The translations under genes were made by a program, and so were the position numbers. From Chromera velia (lineage: Eukaryota; Sar; Chromeraceae), in NCBI GenBank assembly GCA_018398765.1, contig JAHBMJ010005089.1, positions 7,501-68,586 of the forward strand: DNA of 61,086 bases, in the 5' to 3' direction. The notes beneath the pieces were generated by a model that saw only the letters and a list, made by a program, of their open reading frames with translations, was not told where the DNA came from and did no database searches. Shown piece by piece: positions 1 to 11,371 of the stretch (its first letter is position 1; every line of letters starts with the position of its first letter).

Positions 1-1160
1 TTGTTTTATTACTCATGCTGCTATATATTATCTAAGCGTATCACAGCAAAAAAAAAAAATTGAAAAGTTGCCTAAATTATTTTTTTAATTTTTTTTATTT
101 TTTGCGAAGCACCAAAACAACAGTTGATAACAGTTATGCAACACTTAAACAACATCTATGCAATACCTAAACAACAGTTGTTTGCTATGTCCACTGCCTA
201 AAAAAAAAATTAAGCGAGAATTGGCTTTAATTATTTTTTTTTCTCTGTGATAAGCCTAGTATATTATAGTATTATAATTTTACATGGATAGGATATCATA
301 GGATAAGATTTATGTTTCACTTTATTTCAATTACGTACTAAAACGTAAAAATGTGTTTGATATGTGCTTGATAAAATGTTAAACATATATTTAAACATAA
401 ATTTGAAACATATATAATTTTGTTTTAAACAGACTTGAAAAGTTAAAAATCTGTTTGATAAAATTTTAAACATATCTAAACATAAATTTAAAGGATAAAA
501 TTTTGTTTCAAACAGACCTGAAAAATTAAAAATCTGTTTAATAAAATTTCAAAAATATCTAAACATAAATTTAAAACATAAAATGTTGTTTCAAAAACAC
601 CTGAAAAGTTTGGATTGAAAAGTCAAGTTCAAATCTAAAAAATACTCAAATCTCATTGTTTCTGGCCGTTCCTCTTTCTCCAATTTTTACCTTACTCGTG
701 CAACTGTTTTCTTTTCCGTGTTTGTTTCTTTTCTTACATTTATTCTCTCTTTTAGAACTTGACAAAATGGCAGGGAAGCATGCCTTGAAGTTCTGGAGTA
801 GGAGAGACGGTGCGTTTTTATCCATTCACTCCCCTTGCTCTGCCTCGTTTATTCAGAAATATGGCCACCAGGTCCAGGCAATTCATTTCCTTTTCTGGAG
901 TCTAGTAGAGGCTTCCGTAGAATTTGTACTTCAGCAGGTATTCAGTCTCTTCCTTCCTCACTCTCCTTCCACACACTTCTTCCACTCTGTATTCTCTCAG
1001 GTACTCTTCTTTCCTCTCCATTCGCTTACCCAATTTCTCGTCTTCGTTTCTTTTCAAGGCTTTTCAGGCGACCTTGATATATCCTTTCTTGTAGCAGTAG
1101 TTGCATTCTTATGTCGAACGGAATAGTACAGCGCTATAAGTTGTGAAGACGCCTCCACAC
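1..1160. other. AT-rich intergenic DNA, no supported gene
   Basis: The first 650 bases are very AT-rich and hold the tandem repeat listed separately. From about 650 to 1130 the composition becomes more balanced and short pyrimidine-rich frames appear on the plus strand. One of them, starting at the ATG near 768, reads as a possible exon up to a GT near 938, but I recognise no domain in it and no matching downstream exon. I see no supported gene here. Confidence 0.5.
365..614. repeat. Three tandem copies of an 83-bp AT-rich unit
   Basis: Three head-to-tail copies lie at about 365-447, 448-530 and 531-614. Each reads roughly 'aaatctgtttgataaaat', then 'ctaaacataaattta', then 'tttcaaacagacctgaaaa'. 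They differ mainly by single-base changes. This is satellite-like DNA of unknown origin. A longer array outside the window cannot be excluded. Confidence 0.7.
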
Positions 1161-1163
1161 CGG

Positions 1164-2018
1164 TCATATTCTGTTCTGTTTTAAAGAATCCTCGCTATCA
1201 TATCGGCTATATCTGCAGCGTCGGTTCCATCGGGTCTTATAGCTGCTCTGGTTGAGGGAGGCTCTGGTCGGCGAAGTCCATACTTGTTGGAAGGTGAGGA
1301 CAGGAGCGGGGTGTAGGTCAGGTCCGTGGGAGACGCTGTCACATGTTTCTTCTTTCATTCTGGCAGTGTCTTCTCTCAGAGCCCCCTCCAAGGTGACAAC
1401 CCCGCAAGAGATGCTTGGAGTTACAGAGAGGCAATGTTTGGCCTCTTGTAACAGCCCTTAAAAAGTTTCATGAGTTTTCGCTCGCAGAGTCACCCTCACT
1501 ATCCCTAGCACCATCCCCTCATTTAGCCCCTTGATGAAGTATCTCATAGCTTGAGAGGAGTTCACGTTCTTTCCGCTTTCTATGCAGAGGTTATATATGG
1601 AGGCGAAGTCTTCGAGGGATTCGGTCAGTTTCTGTTTAAAGGTGAAAAGTTTCTCTTCTACCGAGTCCCGGTCTTCCGCTGTCAGTACAAATTCTTGCAT
1701 GAACTGATCTTCAAGCTCATTAATGTTGTTGAATCGTAGCAAATCAGTCAGTGGCAACTGGTCGTACCATACTTTTACCTTCTCAGTCAATGTAGATGGG
1801 AAGTGGATGTCTCTGAAGTCGGAAAAGTTCCACCCCATCCTCTCGTAGAGTCTCGTGATTCATGTCCAGTAAGTGATCATCTGTGCACGTTCCCCTGAGA
1901 AAGTGGGCAGATCTGTTTTGATCTTGAGCGAGGAATCCTTTCATCCTCCCGTCTGTGGGCGGTTCTCTCCTTGTGAGGCGGGATAGAGGTCTCCATGTTC
2001 ATCTATCTTGAATGACAT
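1164..2018 (-). pseudogene. Decayed Gypsy-type gag (Retrotrans_gag-like)
   Basis: The minus-strand frame starting at the ATG at 2018 reads as the capsid region of a Ty3/Gypsy gag. It has a 'LPTFSG' entry motif, then 'YERMGWNFSDF', 'VKVWYDQLPLTDLL', 'LEDQFMQEF' and a 'FKQKLTESLEDFASIYNLC' helix, in the order usual for that family. The same frame continues past several in-frame stops without any frameshift. Two TGA codons lie before the 'GWNF' segment and a TAA lies at 1458-1460. All would be arginine or glutamine codons if C had changed to T. No zinc knuckle or pol follows, so the element is truncated at its 3' side. The frame assignment is firm; the family call rests on recognised motif order only. 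Confidence 0.7.
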
Positions 2019-2149
2019 TGTGATCCCTTATTTTTGCAGCTCAATCAAGACTCGCGGGTCGACGACGGAAAGTCTCTGGGACTGTCTAGGTTAGATAGAG
2101 TTCTCTTAGGGGCCCGCTGCAGGTGGGTTCAGATTTTGGTAGTTATGTA

Positions 2150-2901
2150 TGGGTTGTAGGTTTTTTGTGTTGGTTATTTCCACGTCTTGCTGCTGTTCTT
2201 GCTGCTGGAGTTCTTCTTTTAGGTTCGGCAAAGGATTTTGTTACTCAGGATACGCCTCCGGGATTTCTGGGTTGGGCCCCTGTGGAGGTGCTGCTTTCAC
2301 TTTTGGCTGGCATTTCGCTTTTGCCTTCGCTTTTGCTTTGGCTGCTGCTGGGTTGTTCTTTGCTTTTGCTTGGGCTTTCGCCTTTGCTTTCGCGCTTGCG
2401 TTTCCGGGAGGCATTCTGGAATGCTTCTTTAGCCAGACAGGAAGGACAGTCAATCACTGGGAAAACGTACTGGTCTTTGGATTTGATGTAGATAGGTAGA
2501 AGGTAGGAGTAAGTCGATAAGGCTCTCTCTTAGGTTTGGGTATCCAGAGTAAGGGCTTGGTGGATTTGTTTGGACAGCCGGTGATGCGTCAGAAAATAGG
2601 AGACGTACTGATCTAGTATGAAGGTGTTAAGACCTTCAGTAGTCTGAGTGAAGGCAAGGTTGGCTTTTAGAGTCCTCTCTGCCACCTCCTTTGCTTTCTC
2701 TTTTGGGTTTTGAATCAAGTAGTCGCGTGAACGCCTACACAGCACTGCGTTTGGTCCTGGTATGTTCACTCTCAGACTGCTCGATATGGTGTTTGTAGGT
2801 TGATGTCCATTTTTATCAAGAAAGGTAAAAAAAATGCAGCGCTTCGCGGTGTGGTTCGGTTTGGATTTTTCTTCTGAGGATCTCAGTCGCTGGTCAACCA
2901 A
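2150..2901 (-). pseudogene. Decayed ORF upstream of gag, Lys/Ser-rich
   Basis: One minus-strand frame runs from about 2901 to 2150 and is broken only by in-frame stops (a TAA at 2530-2532 and a TGA at 2245-2247). Around the first stop it reads 'TLDTQT' then 'ERALSTYSYLLPIY'; both stops fit a C-to-T change. The middle part is a low-complexity run built from AAAGC-type hexamers, rich in Lys, Ser and Glu in this frame and in Lys and Ala in another. It lies directly upstream of the gag remnant on the same strand, so it probably belongs to the same retroelement as a leader or extra gag region. I do not recognise a domain. Confidence 0.4.
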
Positions 2902-3035
2902 GTTCGTCAGAGAGAATCAAGCAGTGCTGCATGGCTTGGTCTGGTTTCAAAATTGGGTTCCTGCTGGTGTGGTTCGACTTGCCGTCCGACTCCGTCTGGA
3001 AAGGTCGACTCTCGCTGGCAGGTCACCATGTGTTC

Positions 3036-3674
3036 CGTCGCTACCTATGAGCACGCTTGGCTCTAAGATGCGCTGGAGTATCAAAGGTTCTGAAGGTTCA
3101 AGTCTTTAAGGGTCTGTGGTATCTAGTCAGTACCTAGCGTTGGTTTCACGTCGATGCCAGACGGAGTCTGTTGGTGGCTCTAGCACCGTAGTCAATCTTA
3201 GCCTAGAGCTCCTTTGCTCATAGTTAAACCTAGTCTAGAGCTCCGTGCCTGCTGATTGCTTGCAGGAGTTAAGACCAGTCTGGACAGAAGGAGAAGGACG
3301 CCAAGCTGGAGAGTAAAGAGAGAGTCTAGTGAGTTGGAGTCATGACTGGTTATCCCAGCCTCCTCCTTATTAAGCGGTTGGGGTCAGATCGTAGTGACTG
3401 TCGTCGGCTGCTGCTCTATATGTTTCCCTTGTCTGGTTCGCCACGCATGTGCAGAGGTTGCTACGTGTACGCAGGGCTCAACATGCGCGTGCAGAGCTCA
3501 CTGGGTGTTGCATTGTTGCATAGAAGTAGAGCTCGCTGGGTGTTGCACTGTTGTATAGAAGTCTTATACTTAACATTATGCAATAAGTCGTATATAATCA
3601 TTATCGAGTTGTTTTATATTAGTTAGCGTTTGACTCATGACGTTGCATTGTTGCAATAATGCATTGTTACATAA
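3036..3674 (-). repeat. Possible 5' LTR of the decayed gag element
   Basis: Read on the minus strand, the segment begins TGTAACAATGCA and ends GGAACACA, immediately followed by TGGTGACCTGCCAGCG, which has the TGG start of a tRNA primer binding site. It sits upstream of the gag-like frames on the same strand. No second LTR is visible in the window, so the boundaries are only a proposal based on TG...CA ends and the primer-site-like sequence. Confidence 0.3.
3493..3562. repeat. Two tandem copies of a 35-bp unit
   Basis: Two adjacent 35-bp units both begin AGAGCTC and end ATAGAAGT. They differ at only three positions, and all three differences are transitions (A/G, T/C, C/T). Confidence 0.8.
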
Positions 3675-3724
3675 TATTATAGTGTACTTAAAGTTTTTGT
3701 ATACTGAACGTATTCTGAATCAAC

Positions 3725-4950
3725 CTAAATTATATAGTATATCTTAGAATCTTGTTTACTGGTCTTGATTCTACTAAGTTTGACAGAATAATGCCCAACA
3801 CCCACCTCACAAACCTTCTCTGTAACTGTATGGTTGAATTTCTCGAAACTCTTTTTTTTGCCCCTGTGGATTTTACAACCATATAGCCAAACTGCCCTGA
3901 CTGTCTGTTTGAACCACTCAAAACAAACACTTGGGCGTAGCTCACCTGCGACTGCTATCTTTGCTCTTAGGGAGTAGAAAGCTCTTTCTATCTTTGTGTA
4001 TCTTTTATCCATCATCTTTTCTATCAAACAGTCGTCTGTTATCAAGAGGCCCAGATATGGGTATTCAGATGCCCTTTTCAGTTCCTCTCCGGCCAAACTG
4101 AACTCATATGTCTTCCTTCTTTCCCGGTCTCTCCCCTCCCTCCACATGAAGAACATCTATCTTGACTTGGTTGAAAGAGGAACTTCTATGTCTTTTGTAT
4201 AGCCTTCCGCTCCCTTCAGTAGTGCTTTAAAACCTTTTTCCTCCTTTGACCGTGACTCAAGAAACGTGTCGTCTGCATACAGACCTACGTCAAAGTCCAC
4301 TGTACATCCCTGCAGACCTACTTTTGCCTTTATCCTTCCTGCCTATCGTCTGTCTCCCTCCAGTTCTCTGTCTGCTCTCCTTCTTATTTGAGCAGGCATA
4401 TCGTTAGTGTATATGGAATAAATGACAGGCCCTGCCGGACCTCCCTGCTTCCCTCCTTTCCTTTCTCTCCACCACCAGTCCATTCCTTTCACTCTCACCC
4501 TGATATCTCTTATCGACTCCACAATCTAATTAGCTATCCAGTCTAACAACTTGTTTTTCTTCAGCTGTCTGTACAGCTTTTTGTGTCTCACTTCATCAAA
4601 CGCCCTCGTAAAATCCAAAAAAATAATAAAAAACACAAGAGCATAAACAATATTATTCAATAAAAGAAAAATTGTGTCGAGTGTACCTGATCCCTTCTTG
4701 TATGCAAACTGAAAAGGTGTGGCAGAGTCCATGTGCATCATTTCTTCCTCATTTAGCCCCCTCATCACCAGTTCTCCACACCTTGCTATTGCAGAGGCCA
4801 AGTGTATGAGTCTCCACGCCCCCAGAAGAGCCTATATCTTTCCCGGCTTTAGGACCGGAGCGATTAACAAGTCGTTCCAGCCTTTCGGCCACCATATGTA
4901 TCTTGCTGAGACAGAAAAGAGATAGGTATAGAGATCGACCGCATTCCGAC
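3725..4950 (-). pseudogene. LINE (non-LTR retrotransposon) reverse transcriptase fragment
   Basis: Minus-strand frames carry non-LTR reverse transcriptase motifs. Near 4620-4700 the sequence reads 'QFAYKKGSGTLDTIFLLLN' followed by 'FLDFTRAFDEVRHKKLY', which contains the catalytic-box type FxDFxxAFD. Further along, 3725-4156 reads 'GEELKRASEYPYLGLLIT' and a 'LYGCK'-type segment typical of the region after the palm domain. Frames are broken by stops and shifts, so the copy is dead and 5' truncated. It is homologous to the copy at 38.0-38.85 kb. At about 4839 it has ATA TAG where that copy has ATG CAG. Confidence 0.8.
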
Positions 4951-5377
4951 ACTTGAGTTAGGCTATAAGAGTTGGGCTAGAAGTTGGAACCAATTAACTT
5001 TTAAAAAATTTCAGTGAGTGAAAATATATATACAAAAAATTCCTAGAAAAATTCCTGTAATTAAAATTCCCAGTAAGCTAGTGCCAAATCAAAAAACAAC
5101 TGCAAATTCAACTAAAAAAATAATACAAGGTAAATTTTGTGTCGTCAAAAGTTTTAAACACCAATGATAACTTTTAAATTTATCAACTCTGTAAATAAAG
5201 AGAAACAATTTATAAGTAGTATTCTGCTGTTTTAAGTCAGAATCTTTCATGATTTTATGTGTTTTCATTTTAATCAATCTTCGCATGTCAGTGACGTTTT
5301 GGCTGACTTTGCGGTTGCCGCGCAATTTTTGAAACGGCAAGTGCAGCTCTGGCTGGACCGATTCATCTATCAAAAGA
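4951..5377. other. Intergenic, no gene seen
   Basis: AT-rich spacer between the LINE fragment and the 3' end of the next minus-strand gene. I see no motif or reading frame worth naming. Confidence 0.5.
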
Positions 5378-7605
5378 TCAGACGAAGCGGATACACACGA
5401 TTGCAACAGCTGCGGCAGGGAGCACTGCCCGGAGGATCACGACAGAAGGCCGCGTGTGCTCCAACCACAGCCACTTGGCACCCCACCGGACGGAAGGACC
5501 CGCCAGGATGTCCTCAACAACCGATGCGAGGCAATCACCCACCACGCGAAGGAAGAGAAGGAACAACACCCTGAAGAAGACAAGGACCCAGAGGTTCAAA
5601 GGCTCCCACGATGCCAACCCGACTCCACCAGTCGGCCATACATCCAGCATCACCATCAGACACCCTGCCGCTAATGGACCGCACATCGCAGCCAGCAGCG
5701 CAGTCTCAATCGCGAGCTTTCTCGCGACTGCCCCCGTTGCGACTGCTGCCTCGAGTGCTACCACCCGTCTCTGTCTGTCCAGATCTGCCCCCTTCTGAAT
5801 GGTCTCACGGCGGAATTCTGCTTCTGAGATTCGTCCAAACAGGGGAAGGAAAACAGCACCACGGGCGGGGTCTCCCTCCAGGTTTTTCTGTCCAACCCCA
5901 CGATCCCCCACCTCCAGATCCCCCCCTTCCTCCTCCCCTACTTCCATTCCCATCCCACCCCCTGCAAGATCCTCAGACTCCCTCACAAGGAGACGGCCAG
6001 GCAGGGACGTACGCACAGGGGCGTGACGTCTCTGCAGGTCCCCTCCCCGGGACTCTGTATCAGACCACGACCAACTGCACAGAGGTGCAAAAGGAACTTC
6101 ATCCCCTCCCTCCCCCCCCTTCCCCCCACCCACCTCCGGGTGAGCTCCCACCACCTCCTTTCCATTCTCAACTACAGGATGAATCACTGCATCCACCCCC
6201 TTTCCAGATTCCTTTTCATCTTTCCCTTTCTCTTCTTCCTCTACTTGCGGGACAGGGAAACCCAGGCTGTCCATATAGAAATCGAAAAAGGGAAGGTCAG
6301 TTGCACACTCCCCCTTCTTTCTCTCATCCGACACAAACGCTCTCTGTACGCGGACGGATCGGAAAAGGTCAAGCAGGAGACCTCTGTAGATCTCCACACG
6401 ACCATCCCCCCATGCCCTCTCAGAACTCCCCAATCCCCCACCAGGCGAGGCTGTCGAAACGACCATGTTTCCCTGAAGAAAGTCTGAAGGCAAATTCTTG
6501 CCTCCTGCAGAAGGGGGGCGGGAGACGAACCCTTCCCTCTCCCTCTCTCTGGCGGCTGCAGAGAAGAGAGAGGGAACAGGAGGGAGACCACCCTTCACGG
6601 CCGCACAGTGATGCTGCAGAGACAGCCAGGTGTTCGGTCCTCTTTGCACTCTTTGCACCTCTTTCTCTCTTTTCGGATCCTGTGGGCCTGCCTCTCTTTC
6701 CTTTTCTCTCTCTTCCTCCTCGCCCACTGGAGGGGAGACCAGCACAGAGGGGGAGGGGGGGGGGACCTCTCCGTGTTGTGTTCTGGGAGAGGGCGAAATG
6801 GCGTGGGGGTCCTGCAGCTTTGGGGATGCCTTCCTTGTCGGAGGTGCTCTGGAGGTTTTCGGAAGGGCGGCGGTGACTCCGGGTTGGTGGGCACTCAACA
6901 GGCTCTTCACACGTGCCGTCGGGAAGGCAGGAAATAGAGGTTGACGATGCTGCGGTTTCTGCAGAGACATTGCGGCCCTCTTTTTCTTCTTGAAAAACCT
7001 TTTCTCTCTGGAATCGAAGAGGAGAGGAGGCACAAAGGGAGTGTGGGAGCCTTGGGGGTCCAACCAACCCAGGGCAAGAGCCACAAGGTGGAAGGGCACG
7101 GACGCAGCACGCCGCTGCAGGGGGTGGGAAATCACCCCTGACACCATTCCCCCGTCTCCGGATTTCACCCCTGACTGTGCATATGAGAGCGTCGAAGCAT
7201 CGAGGGAAATAGAAGCCATGCGGCGGGGAAGGAGGAGAAACCTGCGTTTGACGTGGGGGTATTTGTAGAGGGGGAGATCATCAGCCAGGAGGAACTCATG
7301 GGGCTGCCACGCAGGCTGCCCAGCAGCAGAGCCGTCCTTCCGAAGATCGGACAGGAAAGGGGGTCTCTGCCGACGTTCTAGGACGAAGCTCGGAATCTGC
7401 CCGGAAGCTGCCGAGCTAACTTCCTTCTCTTCCGAGGAGAGACTGAAATCTTGCAGACCCCCCAGACCGGTCTGCTGACCCTGACTGAGTTTGTCAAGGA
7501 GACGGCTGAGTCCCCGAGTGCCGAGAAAAGGAGACGCGTGGAGGACGCAGGGAGTCAGGGCATCGGAGAGGGTGAGCAGAAGGGCTGCGAGGAGAAACGG
7601 GGTGC
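5378..7605 (-). CDS. Large hypothetical protein with N-terminal signal and C-terminal membrane segments (5' exon missing)
   Basis: A single minus-strand exon of 2228 bases runs from a clear acceptor (ctccttgtgcag, ending at 7606) to TGA at 5378-5380. It encodes 741 residues after two bases that complete a split codon. The start 'TPFLLAALLLTLSDA' looks like the core of a signal peptide or anchor, so a very short first exon should supply the Met. The MSKKYF start near 7755 is one candidate but is unproven. The middle is low complexity, rich in Glu, Lys, Arg, Pro and Gly. The C-terminal 130 residues hold about three hydrophobic stretches, including 'LWVLVFFRVLFLLFLRVV'. I do not recognise a family. 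Coding status is supported by the long open frame over GC-balanced DNA and the good splice acceptor. Its 3' end faces the LINE fragment and it lies downstream of another minus-strand gene. Confidence 0.65.
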
Positions 7606-7830
7606 CTGCACAAGGAGGGAGGAATTAAAAAACTGAGAACACAGAAACAGCAATAAAGACGGGTATGGCTTCGCGGAGAAAACCCGACAGAGGGAGACCA
7701 CTTTAGCCAGGCAAAAAGCAACGGACACAGGGACAGGCGGAAAATATTTTTTTGACATTGTGGCTCCTTAGCCTCTTGACATTCACAGCAGAGAAAGAGA
7801 GAGACAGACAGACAACCACGAGGGCGGGCG

Positions 7831-7833
7831 GAT

Positions 7834-7891
<58 letters not shown>

Positions 7892-7921
7892 GCACGCACA
7901 CGCACACGCACACGCACACGC

Positions 7922-7980
<59 letters not shown>
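7831..7980. repeat. (CA)n/(CGCA)n followed by (GA)n microsatellite
   Basis: About 125 bases of CA and CGCACA repeats are followed by about 22 bases of GA. The tract lies between two minus-strand genes, or in the unresolved first intron of the downstream one. On the minus (sense) strand it reads CT then GT. A smaller (TCTATC)n tract lies at about 8411-8440, inside the coding exon of the next gene, where it encodes a run of alternating Arg and Asp. Confidence 0.9.
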
Positions 7981-7981
<1 letters not shown>

Positions 7982-8114
7982 GACAAACAGACCGCCTTCG
8001 AGGAGCAGCAGCGCCAGCCCGATTGGCACCTCCACCCAAAAGAACACCAAAGAGAGGAAGTCGACGAACAAGATCATCTGCAGAAGGAAGGAAGAAAGAA
8101 ATGCCGTCGGAATC

Positions 8115-11100
8115 TCAACATAAGGATCTTCCGAAGGAAGAGAAGAATGGGTTGGAAAACGAGCATCGGCCCCAAGGCAATTTTTTCATTTGCACTGAGG
8201 TCTGAGGGTCCTTCGCACACAAAGACACACAGAGATATACCGGGGCTGTAACGAGAGCAAGACACGTATAGACACAAAGAGCCAGAGAAAGAAACAGACA
8301 GAACAGAAGAATGATTTCTAACCAGGCTGCCTGCTGACTCACCGAGTCCAGAGGACGGGATGGAAGGGGAGGTGCCTGGAAGACCACCCGCTCCTCCACC
8401 TGCATTGCGCATTTCTCTCTATCTCTATCTCTATCTCTATCCCTTTGCCTGTCTCCTTGCACCCCTCCGTCGGCCTGCATGCTTTTCGAGTAGCCATCTT
8501 TGTCTTTGCCTCGTCTCCTCTCTTTTCCTCCGTCCTTTTCCTTCTCTTTGTCTTTTTCCAGCACTCGGCTCCTCCGTCTCTCCCCTGCCGCACCGACAGA
8601 GAAGGGACTTGCCTCAGCGCCCTTCTCACCATCTGAGGACCCCGACATGCCAACAAGGGGCGAAGGGGGAACAATAGAGGCCAATGACGCCAGGGACCCG
8701 CCACCAAGGCCTCGAAGAGCCTCACCTTCAGTTGGCGTGTCGCGGTCTGTCCCCCCCGCTTGACTCACACTCTTTGCACTTGCCCCCCCCCCACCAGCAC
8801 CAGCACCAGCAGAGGGGGGCGGCTGCAACTGGGACAGGGGAGAGGATCCCAGACCGCCCGCTGCAGTATCAGCAGAGGCGGTGGGGAGGCGACCCTCAGG
8901 CGGAGTCCCGTCTCCTCCCTCTCCTCTTCTGTCTGTGGCTGTCAGCATCTGCTTTTGTTGTTGTTGCTGTTTCTGTTGGGACCTCGATTCCCTTTCCCCC
9001 TTTGTCAGGTGACGTTTACTTTTCAGTTTTCCCTCCGCCTGGCGGATCTTCAAATCCTCTCTGTCCCCATCCCACCCTTCTGGTTCGCCTCCTTCAACTG
9101 CCCCTTGTGCCTTCGTCAACTCCAGCCTGACGATCTCAGGCAGAGGCGGGGGCACAGGTACTGCCAGGATTGCCCAGGAGAGAAGGACGGGGGCAGCGAA
9201 GCGGAAGAAGAGACGCAGTGCAGGCAGGAGAAGCACGAGGGCCCAGGGGAACTCCCTTTGGCCGAACAGCACAGGGGACCTCTGCACACACATTCAGAGA
9301 TACAAGCATAGGGAGACACAAACAAAAGTACATACAATCATGCACCATTAGTGAAATGGTACTCCGTCAACAACAGCAAGCAAGCATCAAGCGAAACCAA
9401 TTCAGACCAGGACTGTTGGTAGCAGAAGAAAGCTCTACAGGTAGGCGACGAGCCAGACAGGGACACAGCCACCGCAATGGGAGGAAAGCGACACTCAGTC
9501 GAGACACAGAAAGCAGTAGTTGTCCATCCATTCTCTCTCGATCAGTGCACGCTGTCTGCTGTTACGTACGTCATCACAGATGAAGGCACAGAAAGCACAA
9601 GTAGAAAAGGTGCGAAGGCCAATCTAGAGCCACGAAATCAATTGAAGAATACAGAGACAGAAGGAGCAACACTTCCATCCAGATCCATCCACTGCGTCCC
9701 GTGCACTGCCAATTCGCAAACAACCAATCCGTCTATGTGTCAACCCACCCACCGACCCACACACACACTCACCTTTCTGTCCACCACCGTCCCCACAAGA
9801 GCGTATCCAAACATCAAAAGGAGTGTCGCCACGGCACCGTGAACAATCGCAACCAGCAGCCGCAGTCTCACCGCAAAGCTGCAGAAGGACATTCACGGGA
9901 TGCGTGCCTTCACAACATCGCAACATATGAAAGGGACTACATTCCACTGCCCCTTCTTCGTTTCTTCCACTTTCCCTCTCCTCTGCCCCCCTCACTGCAT
10001 TAGTTCACGCTCACAGCTCGAAAGTCGGCCCTAGTCACCGCCTTTCCCCCTGCTTCTCTCGTCTGTTGCAACTGTCCCCACCCCTGCCAGCCTACCACTA
10101 ACACACCATATGCAGCACAATACACCGACCCAAATGTCGCACTTCTCCCCAAGGGAAATTCCTCACTTCAACTAAAACGTGTACACAGACGAGTAATGAG
10201 AGTCTGTCGATTCATGCAAAAAAGAACCATATCACCGTATCAAACCGACCCGTGAGGTCCAAAAGACTGTTTGTCGAGAACACCGGCGCCGTACGTGCCC
10301 CCCCACTCTGCGTTATTTTCTCTCCCGTACAAAATCTCGCGCCCAATCAGCGCGAAGGGGAGAAGGCATAGACACACGGTCAGCATGTCCGGGATAAAGA
10401 GACAGACCACGCAGGCGTAAATCGCGAGGACAGGAACGGCCGCCAACCAAAAGCTGCTCGACGCACCAGGAACCCCAAAATGTCCAGATTGAGCCTGCCC
10501 CCCTCCGGATCCACCCGAATCCCCCTCGTTTCCAGATCTCTGCATCATTTGATACATGTGTAATCGACTCTGTAAAAGGGTACTCGGAGCATTTTGGCGA
10601 AGTTCGAGGCACCCGCCACATCGGAGACAGACATTGGAAATGCACTGTACGCACGCGCAGGTCTTTATTTGTGATTTTCGAGCAGAAACGTGTCTCTCTC
10701 TCTAGAGGTGAGACAATGAATACATCGAAAGAGTCCCCTGCCCACCCACAAACGGAGAGGTCTCATTGTTTCCGCAAAAGTTTGGTCTCTCCCGTCTGTC
10801 TCCTCTGAATTCATCTCTCAGTGCACGCACCGATTTCCATTCCCGAATCAACTCACCCATCCGCTCTCCAGTGCGAAGAACGAAATTTCGGCGCTGATCA
10901 GCACAAGGCAGCAGACAGTGGAAGGGTTGCTGATCAGCCCCACCGCAAACAGCAGCACGATCACCAACGGCAAGGCGAGGACACTCTGCTGGAAGTTTGC
11001 GACTGCATTTGTAAAAACACACACAGAGCACATCAAACATGGAAAGAAACAGATCAAGCACCAGAATCGTCTGCCCACGAACTGAGAGAGACAGAGACGA

Positions 11101-11371
11101 TGACAAATACAGGGCGACGTTGGTTTGAAGACCAGCAAACGACCAAACACAACAAACTGACTGACTGACAGGATATGTGCAGAAAGTACCCGTTCCTCGT
11201 GCTACAGTAGATGCTCCAAGCGATTCTCTTCACAAACCCCCAAATCTCAACAAGGACCCCCTTGACCTGAGAGGCCATGGGAATGCCCCCTCCCCCCCCC
11301 CTGGGAGTCCTCTGGGTGGGCCGAGGGCTCTCCAGGGCCTGGGGGATGCGAGGAGAAAGCCTGTCCGCCAT
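8115..11371 (-). CDS. Polytopic membrane protein of unknown family, six exons, about 599 aa
   Basis: Proposed exons on the minus strand are 11371-11170, 11002-10857, 10569-10250, 9878-9773, 9281-8343 and 8201-8115. Every junction keeps the reading frame (phases 1, 0, 2, 0, 0) and has GT donors and AG acceptors, several of them GTGAGT with a pyrimidine-rich acceptor. The joined protein starts 'MADRLSPRIPQALESP'. It has six or seven hydrophobic segments in the first 320 residues, for example 'LPLVIVLLFAVGL', 'FWLAAVPVLAIYACVVCLF', 'LLVAIVHGAVATLLLMFGYAL' and 'FPWALVLLLPALRLFF'. The rest is a polar tail with poly-Gln, Gly/Ser and Lys/Glu-rich runs plus a microsatellite-encoded (RD)n stretch. I do not recognise the family. 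The third donor is the weakest (GTCGGT, with in-phase alternatives nearby); without it the gene would stop at 10240 as a 225-aa protein. The last exon is also tentative. Confidence 0.6.

Noticed and set aside
5611-6876. Plus-strand ORF of 421 residues opposite the large minus-strand exon
   Set aside because: Pro/Ser-rich antisense shadow of the GC-rich minus-strand coding exon; no splice or domain support.
7752-8123. Long overlapping ORFs on both strands through the CA/GA tract
   Set aside because: They are reading frames through dinucleotide repeats (Thr-His, Cys-Val, Arg-Glu runs) without domains; the same applies to 22320-22650, 33290-33560, 36530-36820 and 37750-38110.
8684-9311. Plus-strand ORFs opposite the membrane-protein exon
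   Set aside because: Antisense shadows of a low-complexity coding exon with matching splice sites on the minus strand.
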